DNA of 64,000 nucleotides from Trinickia mobilis (GTDB lineage Bacteria > Pseudomonadota > Gammaproteobacteria > Burkholderiales > Burkholderiaceae). Of the stretch, positions 18,243 through 27,828 are shown one piece after another. The translations under genes were made by a program, and so were the position numbers. The first letter of the stretch is position 1; every line of letters starts with the position of its first letter. A model generated the notes under the pieces. It saw only the letters and a program-made list of their open reading frames with translations. It was not told where the DNA came from and ran no database searches. The DNA lies in the NCBI RefSeq assembly GCF_017315705.1, contig NZ_JAFLRF010000020.1:51142-115141 (forward strand), read 5' to 3'.

Positions 18243-19261
18243 GCACCGATCATTTGAACGCGCCTGCTTCGGGCGATGCGAAGGCGCCGGCGGCGCGCCG
18301 CCGGCACGGCAGTTTCCTGCATCGTTTCCAGCTGGAAATCCGCATGTTCGTTTTGCTGATGGCGCTGTCGGTCGCGCTGTCGCTCGTGTCGTCGCACTTC
18401 TTCTCGCTGGGCAACCTGTTCAACCTGATGGACCAGTCGGTGGTGACCGGCATAGCGGCGATCGGGCAGACGTTCGTGATTCTCGTCGCGGGCATCGACC
18501 TTTCGGTCGGCGCGCTGACCGGCGTGGCCGGGATCGTGCTTGGTCTTGCGCTGTCGTCGGCCGGCTTGCCGGTGCCGGTCGCGATCGCCGCGGCGATTGT
18601 CTTCGGCGGGCTAATGGGGCTGGTCAACGGGCTGTTCGTCACGTTCGGCCGGATCGCGCCGTTCATCGTCACGCTCGGGATGATGTCGATCGGCCGTTCG
18701 CTCGCCTATGTCATCAGCAACGGCAATTCGATTTCGTCGTTGCCGCAAGGTCTGTCGTACATCGGTTCGGCCGATCTGTTCGGCATCCCGGCGAATTTCC
18801 TTTTCGTGGTGCTGCTGTTCGCACTCGCGTGGTATTACCTGACCTTCACGAAGGGCGGCCGCACGATCTATGCGATCGGTTCGAACATCGAAGCGGCGCG
18901 TGCGTCAGGCCTGAAAGTCTCGTACTACACGAACCTCGCTTACGCGGTGTCCGGCGCGCTGGCGGCGCTTGCCTCGGTGATGCTCGCCTCGCGGCTGCTG
19001 TCGATCGACCCGATCGCCGGCAACGGGCTCGAACTCGACTCGATCGCGGCCGTCGTAATCGGCGGCGCGAGCCTGTTCGGCGGACGCGGTTCGATGATCG
19101 GCACGTTCCTCGGCGTCTTGATCATGGGCCTGATCCGAAACGGTCTGAATCTCCTGAACGTCGGTCCGTATTGGCAGGGCAGCGCGATCGGCGCAATCAT
19201 CATCATCGCGGTGCTCGCCGAGCGCATCGTAACCACACGACTGAACCGGCGGGGCCAATGA
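18239..19261 (+). CDS. Sugar ABC importer permease (RbsC type)
   Basis: 340 aa from ATG 18239, which overlaps the ATPase stop. A charged N-terminal tail of about 35 residues is followed by about ten membrane segments with VILVAGIDLSVGALTG (near residue 85) and VVIGGASLFGGRGSMIG (near residue 275), the two permease signatures of the ribose-type family. A single permease gene is present, so the channel is probably a homodimer, unlike the two-permease importer at 2022-4065. Confidence 0.93.
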   Translation: MSTDHLNAPASGDAKAPAARRRHGSFLHRFQLEIRMFVLLMALSVALSLVSSHFFSLGNLFNLMDQSVVTGIAAIGQTFVILVAGIDLSVGALTGVAGIVLGLALSSAGLPVPVAIAAAIVFGGLMGLVNGLFVTFGRIAPFIVTLGMMSIGRSLAYVISNGNSISSLPQGLSYIGSADLFGIPANFLFVVLLFALAWYYLTFTKGGRTIYAIGSNIEAARASGLKVSYYTNLAYAVSGALAALASVMLASRLLSIDPIAGNGLELDSIAAVVIGGASLFGGRGSMIGTFLGVLIMGLIRNGLNLLNVGPYWQGSAIGAIIIIAVLAERIVTTRLNRRGQ

Positions 19262-19301
19262 CGGATCGCGGTCGACAATCTCACCAACAGGAGACAACAC
19301 A

Positions 19302-20315
19302 ATGATCAAGATGGGAATGCGGGTATTCGTGACAGGCGCGTTGAAGACGGTTGGCGCGCTCGTGCTGGGCACCGTGCTCAGTGCATCGCTTTCAGGCGGT
19401 GCGTATGCGCAGCAGAGTGCATCGGGCAAGCACTTTGCGTATCTGACGCCTGGCCTCGACCTGCCGTTCTGGCGGATCGTCGGCAAGGGTGTGTCCGATA
19501 CGGTCAAGGCGCAGGGCGGTGCGGTCACGATCTATGACTCGCACAACGACGCCGCGACGCAACTGAAGAATGCTCAGGACGCCATCGCGCAAGGCGTTGC
19601 CGGCATCGTCATTTCGCCGACCGATTCGTCGACCGCGCCTAGCGTGCTGCAGATCGCGGCGCGCGCGAAGATTCCGGTGGTGATCGCCGATATCGGCACG
19701 AATTCCGGCGATTACGTCTCGTTCATCAGTTCGGAGAACGAAAAGGGCGCATACGAAACCGGCAAGAAGCTCGCCGAGGTGATGAAGCAGAAGGGCTGGG
19801 ACAAGGGCGGCTACGGCATTTCTTCCATTTCGCTCGCGCGGCAGAACGGCAAGCTGCGCACGGAGGGGTTCAGCCGGGCGATGAAGGAGGCGGGCATTCC
19901 GGAGGTCGCGCTGAACCAGATGCAGCACTACACTGCGGATGAAACGTTCCGCTTCGTGCAGGACATGATCACCGCGCATCCGGACATGCACGGCGTATTC
20001 GTGCAGACCGATGCGCCGACGCTCGGCGCCGCGCGGGCAATCCAGGTAGCTCACAAGCAGTCCGACATCGCACTGGTGGCGTTCGACGGCATTCCGCAAT
20101 TCGTCGACATGATCAAGGACGGCACGCTGACCGCTTCGGGGATGCAGCAGCCGTATCTGATGGGCCAGAAGGCCGCCGGTGCGCTACTCGACGACTTGGC
20201 CGGCAAGACGCCGCCGAAGAGCATCGTGGTGCCGGTGGTCGTCGTGTCGAAGGACAACCTCGCTCAGGAATTGCCGGTGATCCAGCAAACGGTGTTCGGC
20301 GGCGAGCTGAAGTGA
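19302..20315 (+). CDS. Periplasmic sugar-binding protein (RbsB type)
   Basis: 337 aa with a signal peptide cleaved near GGAYAQQ (about residue 38). The mature protein shows the YLTPGLDLPFWRIVGKGV opening, the DAIAQGVAGIVISPTDS hinge strand and VALVAFDGIPQF near the C-terminus, all usual for family 1 binding proteins. GGAGAC lies 8 nt before ATG 19302. It completes the ATPase-permease-binding protein importer and fixes its substrate. Sugar lactone, tetrose, apiose or polyol are all possible given the neighbours. Confidence 0.92.
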   Translation: MIKMGMRVFVTGALKTVGALVLGTVLSASLSGGAYAQQSASGKHFAYLTPGLDLPFWRIVGKGVSDTVKAQGGAVTIYDSHNDAATQLKNAQDAIAQGVAGIVISPTDSSTAPSVLQIAARAKIPVVIADIGTNSGDYVSFISSENEKGAYETGKKLAEVMKQKGWDKGGYGISSISLARQNGKLRTEGFSRAMKEAGIPEVALNQMQHYTADETFRFVQDMITAHPDMHGVFVQTDAPTLGAARAIQVAHKQSDIALVAFDGIPQFVDMIKDGTLTASGMQQPYLMGQKAAGALLDDLAGKTPPKSIVVPVVVVSKDNLAQELPVIQQTVFGGELK

Positions 20316-20550
20316 CTTGATGGTTCGCTTCGGGTCGTAGCGAAGTGCGGCAGAAGCCCGGGCAGGGCGGATGCCGCTGCTCGCCGCTAGTCGGCCGCAC
20401 AGATGGCCTCCCGAGCTTGCTGACGGCTCGTCCTCGGGTTAACCATATCCCGCTTTAGCTTGCGGTGGCGTCGAGATTCTTCTAACCTTCAATGCAATTG
20501 CATACGTATGCAACACGCAGGGTTTGATCAATTTTTTTGGGGGAATCCAC

Positions 20551-21858
20551 ATGGCGGTATGGCTCAAACATGGCGCTGAAGCCGAGGTCATCAAATCGGC
20601 GGCGAAGGAAGTCCGCGAGACGGTCGAAGCGACGCTCGCCGACATCGAAGCGCGCGGCGACGCGGCGGTCCGCGATCTCTCGATCCGTTTCGACAAGCTG
20701 GATCGGGAAGACTACCGGTTGTCGCAGACGGAAATCGACGAATGCCTGTCGCAGCTCTCGCGCCGCGACATCGCCGATATTGAGTTCGCCCAGACGCAGG
20801 TCGAGAACTTCGCAAAGCATCAGCGCGCTTCGCTACGCGACATCGAAGTCGAAACGTTGCCGGGCGTGATCCTCGGCCACAAGAACATCCCCGTAAACGC
20901 CGCTGGCTGCTATGTGCCGGGCGGCAAGTATCCGCTGCTGGCATCCGCGCATATGTCGGTGATTACCGCGCGGGTGGCGGGTGTCGAGCGCATCATCACG
21001 TGCGCGCCGCCGTTCAACCGCAAGCCGGCGCCGGCGATTGTCGCCGCCCAGCATATGGCGGGCGCGAAGGAGATCTATTGCCTCGGCGGCATCCAGGCGG
21101 TCGGCGCCATGGCGATCGGCACGCAGAGCATTGCGCCCGTCGATATTCTGGTGGGACCGGGCAATGCTTTCGTTGCCGAAGCCAAGCGTCAGTTGTTCGG
21201 CCGCGTCGGTATCGACCTGTTCGCAGGCCCGACCGAGACCCTGGTGATCGCCGATGAAAGCGTAGATGGCGAAATGTGCGCCACCGATCTGCTCGGCCAG
21301 GCGGAGCACGGCCCGGATTCCCCGGCGATCCTGCTGACGACATCGGAAAAGCTTGCGCGCGAGACGATGGCCGAAGTCGAGCGCCTCCTGAAGATCCTCC
21401 CGACTGCCGAGATCGCCCGCAAGTCCTGGGACAAGTTCGGCGAAGTCATCGTCGCAGAAAGCGATGAGGAGATGGTCAGGATTGCGGACCAGATCGCATC
21501 GGAACACGTGCAGATCCTCACGAAAGACCCAGACTACTTCCTCAACCGCATGACGAACTACGGCGCGTTGTTCCTCGGCCCGCGTACCAACGTCGCATAT
21601 GGCGACAAGGCCATCGGCACCAACCACACGCTGCCGACCAAGAAATCGGCGCGCTACACCGGGGGCCTGTGGGTCGGCAAATTCCTCAAGACTTGCACGT
21701 ACCAGAAGGTGCTGACCGACGAGGCGTCGGCGATGGTCGGCGAATATACGTCGCGGCTGTGCGCATTGGAAGGCTTCGCCGGACACGGCGAACAGGCCAA
21801 TCTTCGCGTGCGACGGTACGGCCACAAGGACGTGCCTTACGGCGGCGCCGCAGTCTAA
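20551..21858 (+). CDS. Histidinol-dehydrogenase-like NAD-dependent polyol dehydrogenase
   Basis: 435 aa of the HisD family, but a catabolic paralogue and not the biosynthetic enzyme: it lies among sugar-acid genes, and its opening ([20 protein letters not shown]) resembles HpsN-type sulfopropanediol dehydrogenases. Family motifs are present: [60 protein letters not shown] with the metal Gln/His, and the C-terminal EGFAGH. Start is ATG 20551 behind a GGGGGA site; TTG 20524 in the same frame is unlikely. HisD enzymes oxidise a primary alcohol through the aldehyde to the acid, so this one might turn a polyol into the tetronate used by DenD (inference). A 235-bp gap precedes it, with a likely promoter of its own. 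Confidence 0.82.
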   Translation: MAVWLKHGAEAEVIKSAAKEVRETVEATLADIEARGDAAVRDLSIRFDKLDREDYRLSQTEIDECLSQLSRRDIADIEFAQTQVENFAKHQRASLRDIEVETLPGVILGHKNIPVNAAGCYVPGGKYPLLASAHMSVITARVAGVERIITCAPPFNRKPAPAIVAAQHMAGAKEIYCLGGIQAVGAMAIGTQSIAPVDILVGPGNAFVAEAKRQLFGRVGIDLFAGPTETLVIADESVDGEMCATDLLGQAEHGPDSPAILLTTSEKLARETMAEVERLLKILPTAEIARKSWDKFGEVIVAESDEEMVRIADQIASEHVQILTKDPDYFLNRMTNYGALFLGPRTNVAYGDKAIGTNHTLPTKKSARYTGGLWVGKFLKTCTYQKVLTDEASAMVGEYTSRLCALEGFAGHGEQANLRVRRYGHKDVPYGGAAV

Positions 21859-22162
21859 TCCGACCCTTCAAGCAAGGGAGGCGAACGCCGCTGTGCAGTG
21901 GTGCTGACTGGGCATCACCCACGGTGGCGCAATAGCAATCAAACGCAGATATCCAGGTCAACGCACGGATCAAGCCGTTCGCTGGCCATAGGCCAGTCCC
22001 AGAAATGGCCCGTCTTCCTCACGAATCAGAGGCGACCGTTCATTGACGTCGTGGACAATTTCGTACAGCTCGCACAATGAAGCCTAGTCCCCCATCAATA
22101 GAATGCCAGCGTGATTTTTCAGCGATCGATAGGACCGCTAAGCACAGTCGGTTTTTTCAATG
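21859..22162. other. Convergent intergenic region, no gene seen
   Basis: 304 bp between the HisD-like gene (+) and the J-domain gene (-). I see no convincing coding frame. A short perfect hairpin CTGGCC-ATA-GGCCAG at 21982-21996 is the only structure; it has no T-run, so a terminator role is uncertain. Confidence 0.5.
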
Positions 22163-23293
22163 TCAGAACGGCATGGCGTCGAAGGGTGATGCAGCAGGTA
22201 TCAATTGGATGCGTTTCAGCCAGCGCTTCAGATTCTTGACGTCTTCGAACGCAGCAAGGTCCTGTTCAAGGGCCCGGATATTGAGGCGGAGCTCGTTGAG
22301 ATCAACGGCGAGATTTCGCAGAACGGTATCTGGCGAGACAGGTTCGAAAGGATCGATTCCATATGCGTAGCGAAAGGCCGACTCGACGTGGAGGATTTCC
22401 TGATCGAGTTCGCGTACCTGTTCCTTCAGGATCGTGTTGTAGTGTTTCAGGCGCTCTTCGCTCATGCTGTTGAGGGCATGCTGGTCGATATGCTCGAGCT
22501 CGAGTTGCAGCTCTAACAGCTGCAGCAAGTTATTTTTCTGATAGGCCTCGTTGACGCGTTGCATCAACTTGGTTTTCCGATCACGCTCCTGCGGATCGGT
22601 TTCGCGATCAGGGTGCAACGTGCTGGCGAGTTTGCGGTAGACCTCGCGAATGGAAAGGCTGATCTGCGCCTGCTGTTCTTGTGCGCGGGCCTCGGCGGCC
22701 TGTTGTTTCGGGGATTTTTTCCGCTTCGCGCGCCGAGCGTCCCGTTTTGCAATTTTTTCTGCCCGCTCTGCCTGAGTTTGCTGGATATGCGCCTGTGCAT
22801 GTTGCAGCAGGTCTTCCGGCGAGTTCAAGTCCAGATCGTCGCCCAGATCGACGCCGAATACCGTCTCGAGCATGGATTTCATCCCGTCGACTTCCGCGGC
22901 CATTTGGCTGTCGTAGTTGGTGGGGCTGTACTTGTCGTAGACGGCTTTCAACTCCTTGCCTTCATCTTCTTCGTCGATCAGATCGCCTGCCAGATTGACG
23001 ATCACCATGGCCATCTTCCGACGTTCGGCCTTGGTCAGTTCTCTTTGCTCATATGCCCGGTCGAGGCAATGCACCATCCGGATCTGCAGCGTGGTCGAAG
23101 TCTGGTCAAGAGGCAGAAGTTCGTTGACATACTGCTGCTGGAATGTGGGGGTAACCGTTTCCCAGGCGCGAAGCCGTATGCGGCGCTTCTCGATCTGCTT
23201 GATCAGCGAATTGAACGTTTTTTGCCCTTTCGATAAGGCAGGCTTGTCGTGATCGTGCGCGATGCTGACAGACCGCAAATTTGTCCTGGTCAT
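22163..23293 (-). CDS. J-domain (DnaJ-like) protein
   Basis: 376 aa from ATG 23293; the frame is open further upstream (to 23404), but the first residues there look non-coding. The N-terminal half is charged and helical. A J-domain occupies about residues 220-290, with the HPD motif in LASTLHPDRET after a helix REVYRKLA, and with a long Lys/Arg/Ala/Gln-rich coiled linker before it (KRDARRAKRKKSPKQQAAE). The C-terminal about 100 residues are coiled-coil-like. No zinc-finger or Gly/Phe region is seen, so it is a class C J-protein that stimulates a DnaK-type chaperone for an unknown client. It stands alone. Confidence 0.75.
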   Translation of the reverse strand: MTRTNLRSVSIAHDHDKPALSKGQKTFNSLIKQIEKRRIRLRAWETVTPTFQQQYVNELLPLDQTSTTLQIRMVHCLDRAYEQRELTKAERRKMAMVIVNLAGDLIDEEDEGKELKAVYDKYSPTNYDSQMAAEVDGMKSMLETVFGVDLGDDLDLNSPEDLLQHAQAHIQQTQAERAEKIAKRDARRAKRKKSPKQQAAEARAQEQQAQISLSIREVYRKLASTLHPDRETDPQERDRKTKLMQRVNEAYQKNNLLQLLELQLELEHIDQHALNSMSEERLKHYNTILKEQVRELDQEILHVESAFRYAYGIDPFEPVSPDTVLRNLAVDLNELRLNIRALEQDLAAFEDVKNLKRWLKRIQLIPAASPFDAMPF

Positions 23294-23681
23294 GGGTCGG
23301 AGTTTGGCTGAGGGCAGGAGAGGCAACCGCACGGTGCATTTTACTCGATGGTGCGACCTACGGACCGGGTGGGCAGGTGCGCTGCGATGACGACTCATGT
23401 GCATCCCACCGTTGCGACAATAATTGTGTCAGTGCGCCGGGAGAGCGGCGGGCCCCTTTGCCCGCCGCAAGATCGGGACCTATCGCAACGGCAGCGGAAG
23501 AAGGTTATCAGGCACGAACCCGGCGCGTGCTTCCAGGTTTCGCCATCAAATCCGCTGAAGTGGTCGTCCTCAACTCGGCTGGGCCCCAATGATGGGGGGC
23601 GGGTACCTTCGTTCGCGCGTTTGCCGCGGCAGCACCTTCGGTGGAAACCCTGCAGTTGCGATTAGACGGACGGTCGATTGA

Positions 23682-23963
23682 TCAGCCGGTGCCCGACGCC
23701 TTGTTCGTCGCGCCTCCTGCCGCGACGATACAATCGACAAACGTATGGGCCCGGGCTTCGGCATAGTCCAGCGCTTCGTCGACGCACGTAAATTCAACTG
23801 GCTCAGCAAAGCTCGCAATGACGTTTGATCGCAGTCCGTCCCGATGGATCGACCACGCCACCGTGTAGCGCCGTTCCGCCCCGATAAAGGAGGCGATTTC
23901 GAGTTCCGTCGCCGTAAGATCAATGCCGTATCCGCGGTACGGCGCGCATAATCGGCACGACAT
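23682..23963 (-). CDS. Small hypothetical protein
   Basis: 93 aa from ATG 23963, chosen because a strong AGGAGGA lies just upstream (23966-23973); the in-frame ATG at 23978 has none. An N-terminal CRLC pair, then a small alpha/beta segment (YTVAWSIHRDG, then SFAEPVEFTCVDEALDYAEARAHTFVD). I do not recognise a domain with a known role. It stands alone, with a 388-bp gap to the J-domain gene, in which I see only weak frames. Confidence 0.6.
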   Translation of the reverse strand: MSCRLCAPYRGYGIDLTATELEIASFIGAERRYTVAWSIHRDGLRSNVIASFAEPVEFTCVDEALDYAEARAHTFVDCIVAAGGATNKASGTG

Positions 23964-24093
23964 ATTTCCTCCTGACACTCATTTATGAAGGTCGATACCC
24001 ATAAAAGCGCGCAACAAGCATTCCTGAACGTGGGTGCCGAGCGGCGACTCAGACGCCGCTCGATGACACGTTAGTTATGCTGAGCATGTGGGC

Positions 24094-26481
24094 TCAACGT
24101 CCCCGGTACTGTGCGTCTCTGGCTGCCGCCGGACCCGCAGGCGCCGTCTTGCTTGCCGCTTGCGTGCGCGCGGCGCCGCCCGGACTATCCTCTGCCGGAC
24201 CCGCTGCGCCCGACGCCAGGTAAGCTGGTGCCGCCTTCTCACGCTGCTTCTGCCCCGCCGGCGGTGCGCTCGGCGCCGTGCGCATGTCGGCGAGCATCTG
24301 CGCGCATGGCAGCGGCTTGTTGTTGCTCGGCACGATCAGCGGAATCAGCGCTGCGAAAGGATTAACCAACCCGAGCCCCACCACCGCCCCACCACGCACC
24401 GCCAGCGCGCCGGCATCCACACCGACGTCCGGGTTCTTGAACGTCCCCTTCGCGTAAAGCGGCGAGCGCAGCGAAACCACCCGGACGCCCTTGGTATGCG
24501 GATGAATCCCAAGATCCATCTGCTCGGTCCGCAGGTCGATGCGACCATCCATGTTGATCACGGCATCGTCGGTGTCGAGGGCGAACACGCGCGATTCCAG
24601 CACGCCGTTGGTCACCACAAAGTCCGCCGCCGCGCAGTTGATCTTCACGTCGCGATTGCCGAAGAGCTTCTCGTAGACTACGTTCGCCACGTTCAGCCCC
24701 GCCGCTTCCATGTACAGGCGACTGATCGTGCCATCGGTGATCAGCGCCTTCACTTCCCCATTCGACGTCGCCGCCAGCGCTGCGGGTGAATTGCCCGTTG
24801 CCGACAACTCCGCGTCGCCATTCACTTCGCCGAGCGCCGACTGCATCGTCTTCACGGTCGGGAAAAGTTGTTTGAGCTTCAGGTGCCGCGCTTGTGTAGA
24901 AAAACGTCCCTTGAGCGGCACCGCGCTGCCGTCGAGGTGAATGTTTGATGCCAGCGTGCCGCCCGCGACACCGAACTTGAGCGGCTCCAACGTCAGCACG
25001 CCGTCCGTCATGATTACGTGGGTATAGAGATCGGTGATCGGCAGAGCCGGGTCCTTGATGATGCGGCGGCCGGTGAACTTCACGTCGGCATCGATGGCCT
25101 TCCAGCGATCGGTCTTGAATTGCTCGACCGGCAACGCCTTGCTCGACGGCTGCCGGGTTCCCTCACCGCGCTTCGCCTTGCTCGCGTTGGTGTCGGCGCC
25201 GATGATCGGAGTGAGATCGGAAAATTGCAGCAGGTTGGACACGAGTTCGCCCGTCAGCAGCGGCCGCGGCTTCTTGTCTGCATAAACCATCGAGCCGTTG
25301 AGGTCGCTGCCGCCGACGCGGCCCGTGAAGTTCTCATACTTGAAGACATTGCCGTATTCCGCGAACTGTCCGACGAGCCGCCCCTCGGTCGCGTACGGCG
25401 GAGTCTCGGGCAGCGGCACGCCAGCGATCGGATAGAGATCCGCCATGCTGACGCCCTGCAGCCACAGCTTCAGGTCGAGCGCGGCGAGGTGCGCCGGGTC
25501 GGTCACGGTACCGGCGAGCGCGATATGCGTATCGCCGATCTTCACATTTGCCTGCACGGGAAACGGCCGCCTCGTGTCCTGCAGCGCGAGCACGCCTCCC
25601 ACCTTGCCGCTGCCCGACACAGCCGTCTGCTTGTAGGTGCCCTTGACCGTCCAGCCGAGACCATAGTACGGCATCGAAGGCTTCGACTCCTGCTGACTGG
25701 TCGTGCCGGTATTGGCCGACGCGCTCGCCGGACTCGCCAGCACGCTGCTGGCGGCCGCGGTAGGGGACGCCGCCGATGCCGCCGACGCTTCGACCTGCTT
25801 GGCTTCGATCTGCTTGTGGAGCTTGCTCGCGCCGCTCCGGCCGACCACCTGCGCCGACGATTCGCGCGACGCCTGCTCCTGCTGCTTGATGACGTCGCCG
25901 ATCGGCACGGGCTGACCGAGCGTATCGACGGCGACCTGCATGTCGGCCTGGGTGATCTGGTCGGTGTACGCAACGTGGCCCGTCGCACACGCGATGTCGT
26001 GCAGTTTGAGATTCCACGTGGACGGCGCGGCCGGTTGCTTGAACTTGAACGTCCAGTTGTTGCGGTTATCTTTGACGCGTTCGAGATCGATCGACGGATT
26101 GACGAGGTTGATCGTCGGAATCACGATGTCGCGTGCCAGCAGCGGGAGAGGCTCAACCTCAAAATCGATCTCGTCGAGGGTGGCGAATTGCGGCTGGCTG
26201 GCCCAGTCCGGATTCGCGATTGTGATTTTCTGAGCGGAAAAACGCGGCCACGGCACCCAGCGACGCCAACCGGATTCGCTCGGCGGACTGCGCCAGCCGA
26301 CCTTCAGGTCCCCGGTGATATGAAACTGCCGGCCAATCGCCTGCGAGACCTTATCGTCGACCCACGGACGTGCGCGATTCCAGTCAAACGTCAGAAAGAA
26401 AGTGACGAGCGCCGCTATCAGTACCGCCAGAATGGCCAGCGTCCACGCGGTAATTCGTCCGATTGGCAGTCGTTGCCCCAT
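24094..26481 (-). CDS. AsmA-family inner-membrane-anchored protein
   Basis: 795 aa. One N-terminal membrane helix (about residues 10-32, AWTLAILAVLIAALVTFFL) is followed by a large periplasmic region: an AsmA N-terminal domain (FHITGDLKVGW, KITIANPDWA), a low-complexity Ala/Ser/Thr-rich insert (about 225-270), and the C-terminal AsmA domain with the typical LELSATG-like and NGVLESRVFALDTDDAVINMDG strands. The tail after about residue 730 is Pro/Ala-rich and disordered. Members of the AsmA/TamB group form long beta grooves and are linked to lipid transport between membranes. It stands alone with no operon partner. Confidence 0.88.
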   Translation of the reverse strand: MGQRLPIGRITAWTLAILAVLIAALVTFFLTFDWNRARPWVDDKVSQAIGRQFHITGDLKVGWRSPPSESGWRRWVPWPRFSAQKITIANPDWASQPQFATLDEIDFEVEPLPLLARDIVIPTINLVNPSIDLERVKDNRNNWTFKFKQPAAPSTWNLKLHDIACATGHVAYTDQITQADMQVAVDTLGQPVPIGDVIKQQEQASRESSAQVVGRSGASKLHKQIEAKQVEASAASAASPTAAASSVLASPASASANTGTTSQQESKPSMPYYGLGWTVKGTYKQTAVSGSGKVGGVLALQDTRRPFPVQANVKIGDTHIALAGTVTDPAHLAALDLKLWLQGVSMADLYPIAGVPLPETPPYATEGRLVGQFAEYGNVFKYENFTGRVGGSDLNGSMVYADKKPRPLLTGELVSNLLQFSDLTPIIGADTNASKAKRGEGTRQPSSKALPVEQFKTDRWKAIDADVKFTGRRIIKDPALPITDLYTHVIMTDGVLTLEPLKFGVAGGTLASNIHLDGSAVPLKGRFSTQARHLKLKQLFPTVKTMQSALGEVNGDAELSATGNSPAALAATSNGEVKALITDGTISRLYMEAAGLNVANVVYEKLFGNRDVKINCAAADFVVTNGVLESRVFALDTDDAVINMDGRIDLRTEQMDLGIHPHTKGVRVVSLRSPLYAKGTFKNPDVGVDAGALAVRGGAVVGLGLVNPFAALIPLIVPSNNKPLPCAQMLADMRTAPSAPPAGQKQREKAAPAYLASGAAGPAEDSPGGAARTQAASKTAPAGPAAARDAQYRGR

Positions 26482-26841
26482 AAGGGCTCCATTGCTTTCC
26501 CCGTTTCGCCTGGAGAAGCATATAGCATGCCCGTCTGACAGTGGATTCGCTTAGGACGGCGAATCTCTTCGTTACGACCGATTTGCGATTCGACCAGTCC
26601 GCATTTCGAGCAACCTGGTCACAACGAGACCGAGCAGTCTGACTTTGCATTTGTAAATTTTCTAGCGCATATGGGTACAGCATCGGATACACGCACGTTT
26701 GGCGCGGTCGACAATCAAAATTGAGGGGTCAGTTCATGAGGGCGGCCCCACCACAGCCCCGTTCATCGCATCCCGGCTGCGGGTGAACGGTCCGCGTGTC
26801 GGCGGCGTATTGCGGCGCGGCGTGGCGCGGCGCCACCTCGG
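26482..26841. other. Intergenic region upstream of the AsmA-family gene
   Basis: 360 bp holding the leader of the AsmA-family gene (minus strand) and the region after a small membrane-protein gene. Open frames here are short and lack ribosome sites. The part around 26640-26720 is AT-richer than its surroundings and may hold the promoter; nothing else is seen. Confidence 0.4.
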
Positions 26842-27066
26842 CTAGCGTGCGGCAAGCATACCGACCACCAGGCCTCCAATCATCGCTAAGGCAATCGCTT
26901 GCCACGGTTTCGCGTGGGCAAAGTCGTCGTCGTATTCCGGCGGCGGAGCGTCGGGGTCGGCCTCGGGCGTCGGCGGCGAAATCGGATCGACGTCGGGCGG
27001 AGAGGGCGCGTGCATTCGCTGCGTGCGCAACGAATTGCGCCAATCGAGCGGGTGGGGAATCGTCAT
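26842..27066 (-). CDS. Small single-span membrane protein, hypothetical
   Basis: 74 aa. A Pro/Asp-rich acidic cytoplasmic part (residues 20-50) is followed by one C-terminal membrane helix (IALAMIGGLVVGMLAAR). GGAG lies about 8 nt before the start. No family with a known role is recognised. Confidence 0.5.
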   Translation of the reverse strand: MTIPHPLDWRNSLRTQRMHAPSPPDVDPISPPTPEADPDAPPPEYDDDFAHAKPWQAIALAMIGGLVVGMLAAR

Positions 27067-27256
27067 CGTGTTTCTCCGTGAATGAGTCGAGTGGCGTGAG
27101 CGCCTGGATCATTCCTCGATCAAAAAACTCGCCGCAACCGCTGTACCCGAATCACTTCCTGCCCGCGGTTTCGGCCGGCTTTCATCCTGCGTCGACGTGC
27201 CCGGGCGGTCCGCTTGTTGCTTCGACATACCCGTAGGGTTCCCAACGGAGGATTCC

Positions 27257-27373
27257 ATGAACCAATCGACGGCGGCTGAAGACGGGAATGCGCTGATCGT
27301 CATTGAAGCGTCACGCGGCACACGTGCGTTTGAAAAAGATGCGCGGTGTCATGCAAGGCTTTCCGCCGAGTGA
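27257..27373 (+). CDS. Short 38-aa open frame with a good ribosome site
   Basis: ATG 27257 follows GGAGGA with 5 nt spacing and opens a 38-codon frame (MNQSTAAEDGNALIVIEAS onwards) that stops at TGA 27371-27373. Its codons look coding at the start. It may be the shifted N-terminal remnant of a longer gene in the decayed stretch that follows; I do not recognise it. Confidence 0.3.
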   Translation: MNQSTAAEDGNALIVIEASRGTRAFEKDARCHARLSAE

Positions 27374-27419
27374 CGTTGTGCGCGCGGGCGCGCAGATTCG
27401 AAAGAAGGGGGTGATCGAC

Positions 27420-27563
27420 ATGCAATACGAACGGCAGACGGGGCAGATGGAACAGGGATGCTACGAAGCATTCGTGCTGGCGGCGCGCGACTGGGTGCCG
27501 AACAACCGCAAGCTCGCCGTAGCGGTCTATCGTGCGGCGATACCGGTGACTAGCGCGCGTTGA
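27420..27563 (+). pseudogene. Truncated cupin-like protein (N-terminal piece)
   Basis: ATG 27420 is preceded by AAGGGGGTGATC, nearly the full anti-16S complement, so the start is genuine. The frame gives only 47 aa and stops at TGA 27561-27563. The segment FVLAARDWVPNNRKLAVAVY resembles the N-terminus of YjlB-type cupins (family pattern: W-V-P-N-N then a hydrophobic V-Y-R strand), after which the about 120-residue beta barrel is missing. Sequence after about 27556 belongs to a PIN-domain protein, so the cupin was cut by a rearrangement. The family call is from memory. Confidence 0.4.
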
Positions 27564-27808
27564 GCGCGAGAAGCTTGTCCTGTCGATGGACGTGGGCAGT
27601 TGGCTCGCAACGGTGTCGGCCATCGAAGCCGTGCGCTTCGTCCCGGTCGATCCCGAAATCACGGTCAAGTCCGTTGAGTGGGCAGGCGAGTTTCACAAAG
27701 ACCCGGCCGAGCGGATGATTGTGGCAACCGCGCGCAAACTGGCCGTCCCGCTGGTCACGAAGGACGAAAAGATTCGGGCCTACTCGCACGTTAAAAACCA
27801 TTTGGTGA
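27559..27808 (+). pseudogene. PIN-domain (VapC-like) toxin, 5' part missing and frameshifted at the end
   Basis: From 27559 the frame reads VEREKLVLSMDVGSWLATV, then VPVDPEI, FHKDPAERMIVATARKL and LVTKDEKIRAYSHVK, the C-terminal half of a VapC-like ribonuclease toxin with two of its acidic metal residues. The N-terminal strand with the first catalytic Asp is absent. At 27793-27797 a run of five A shifts the frame: with four A the reading would be VKTIW followed by TGA at 27806-27808, the normal family ending. As written, the frame reads on to 28119. No VapB antitoxin is next to it. It should be inactive. Confidence 0.7.
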
Positions 27809-27828
27809 TTCGGAAAACGGGGGGCCAT

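Noticed and set aside
21982..21996. Rho-independent terminator between the HisD-like and J-domain genes
   Set aside because: The stem is only 6 bp and no T-run follows on either strand.
24094..26481. TamB or an outer-membrane assembly partner instead of an AsmA-family protein
   Set aside because: The length (795 aa), single N-terminal helix and the strand motifs fit AsmA better than TamB, which is longer, and no tamA-like gene is adjacent.
25018..26538. 506-codon plus-strand frame
   Set aside because: It lies antisense to the AsmA-family gene and is rich in Arg; no ribosome site or family match.
27109..27321. 70-codon minus-strand frame between two small genes
   Set aside because: Low-complexity composition and no good ribosome site at either possible start; it also overlaps the plus-strand frame that has a good one. 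Not enough to call a gene.
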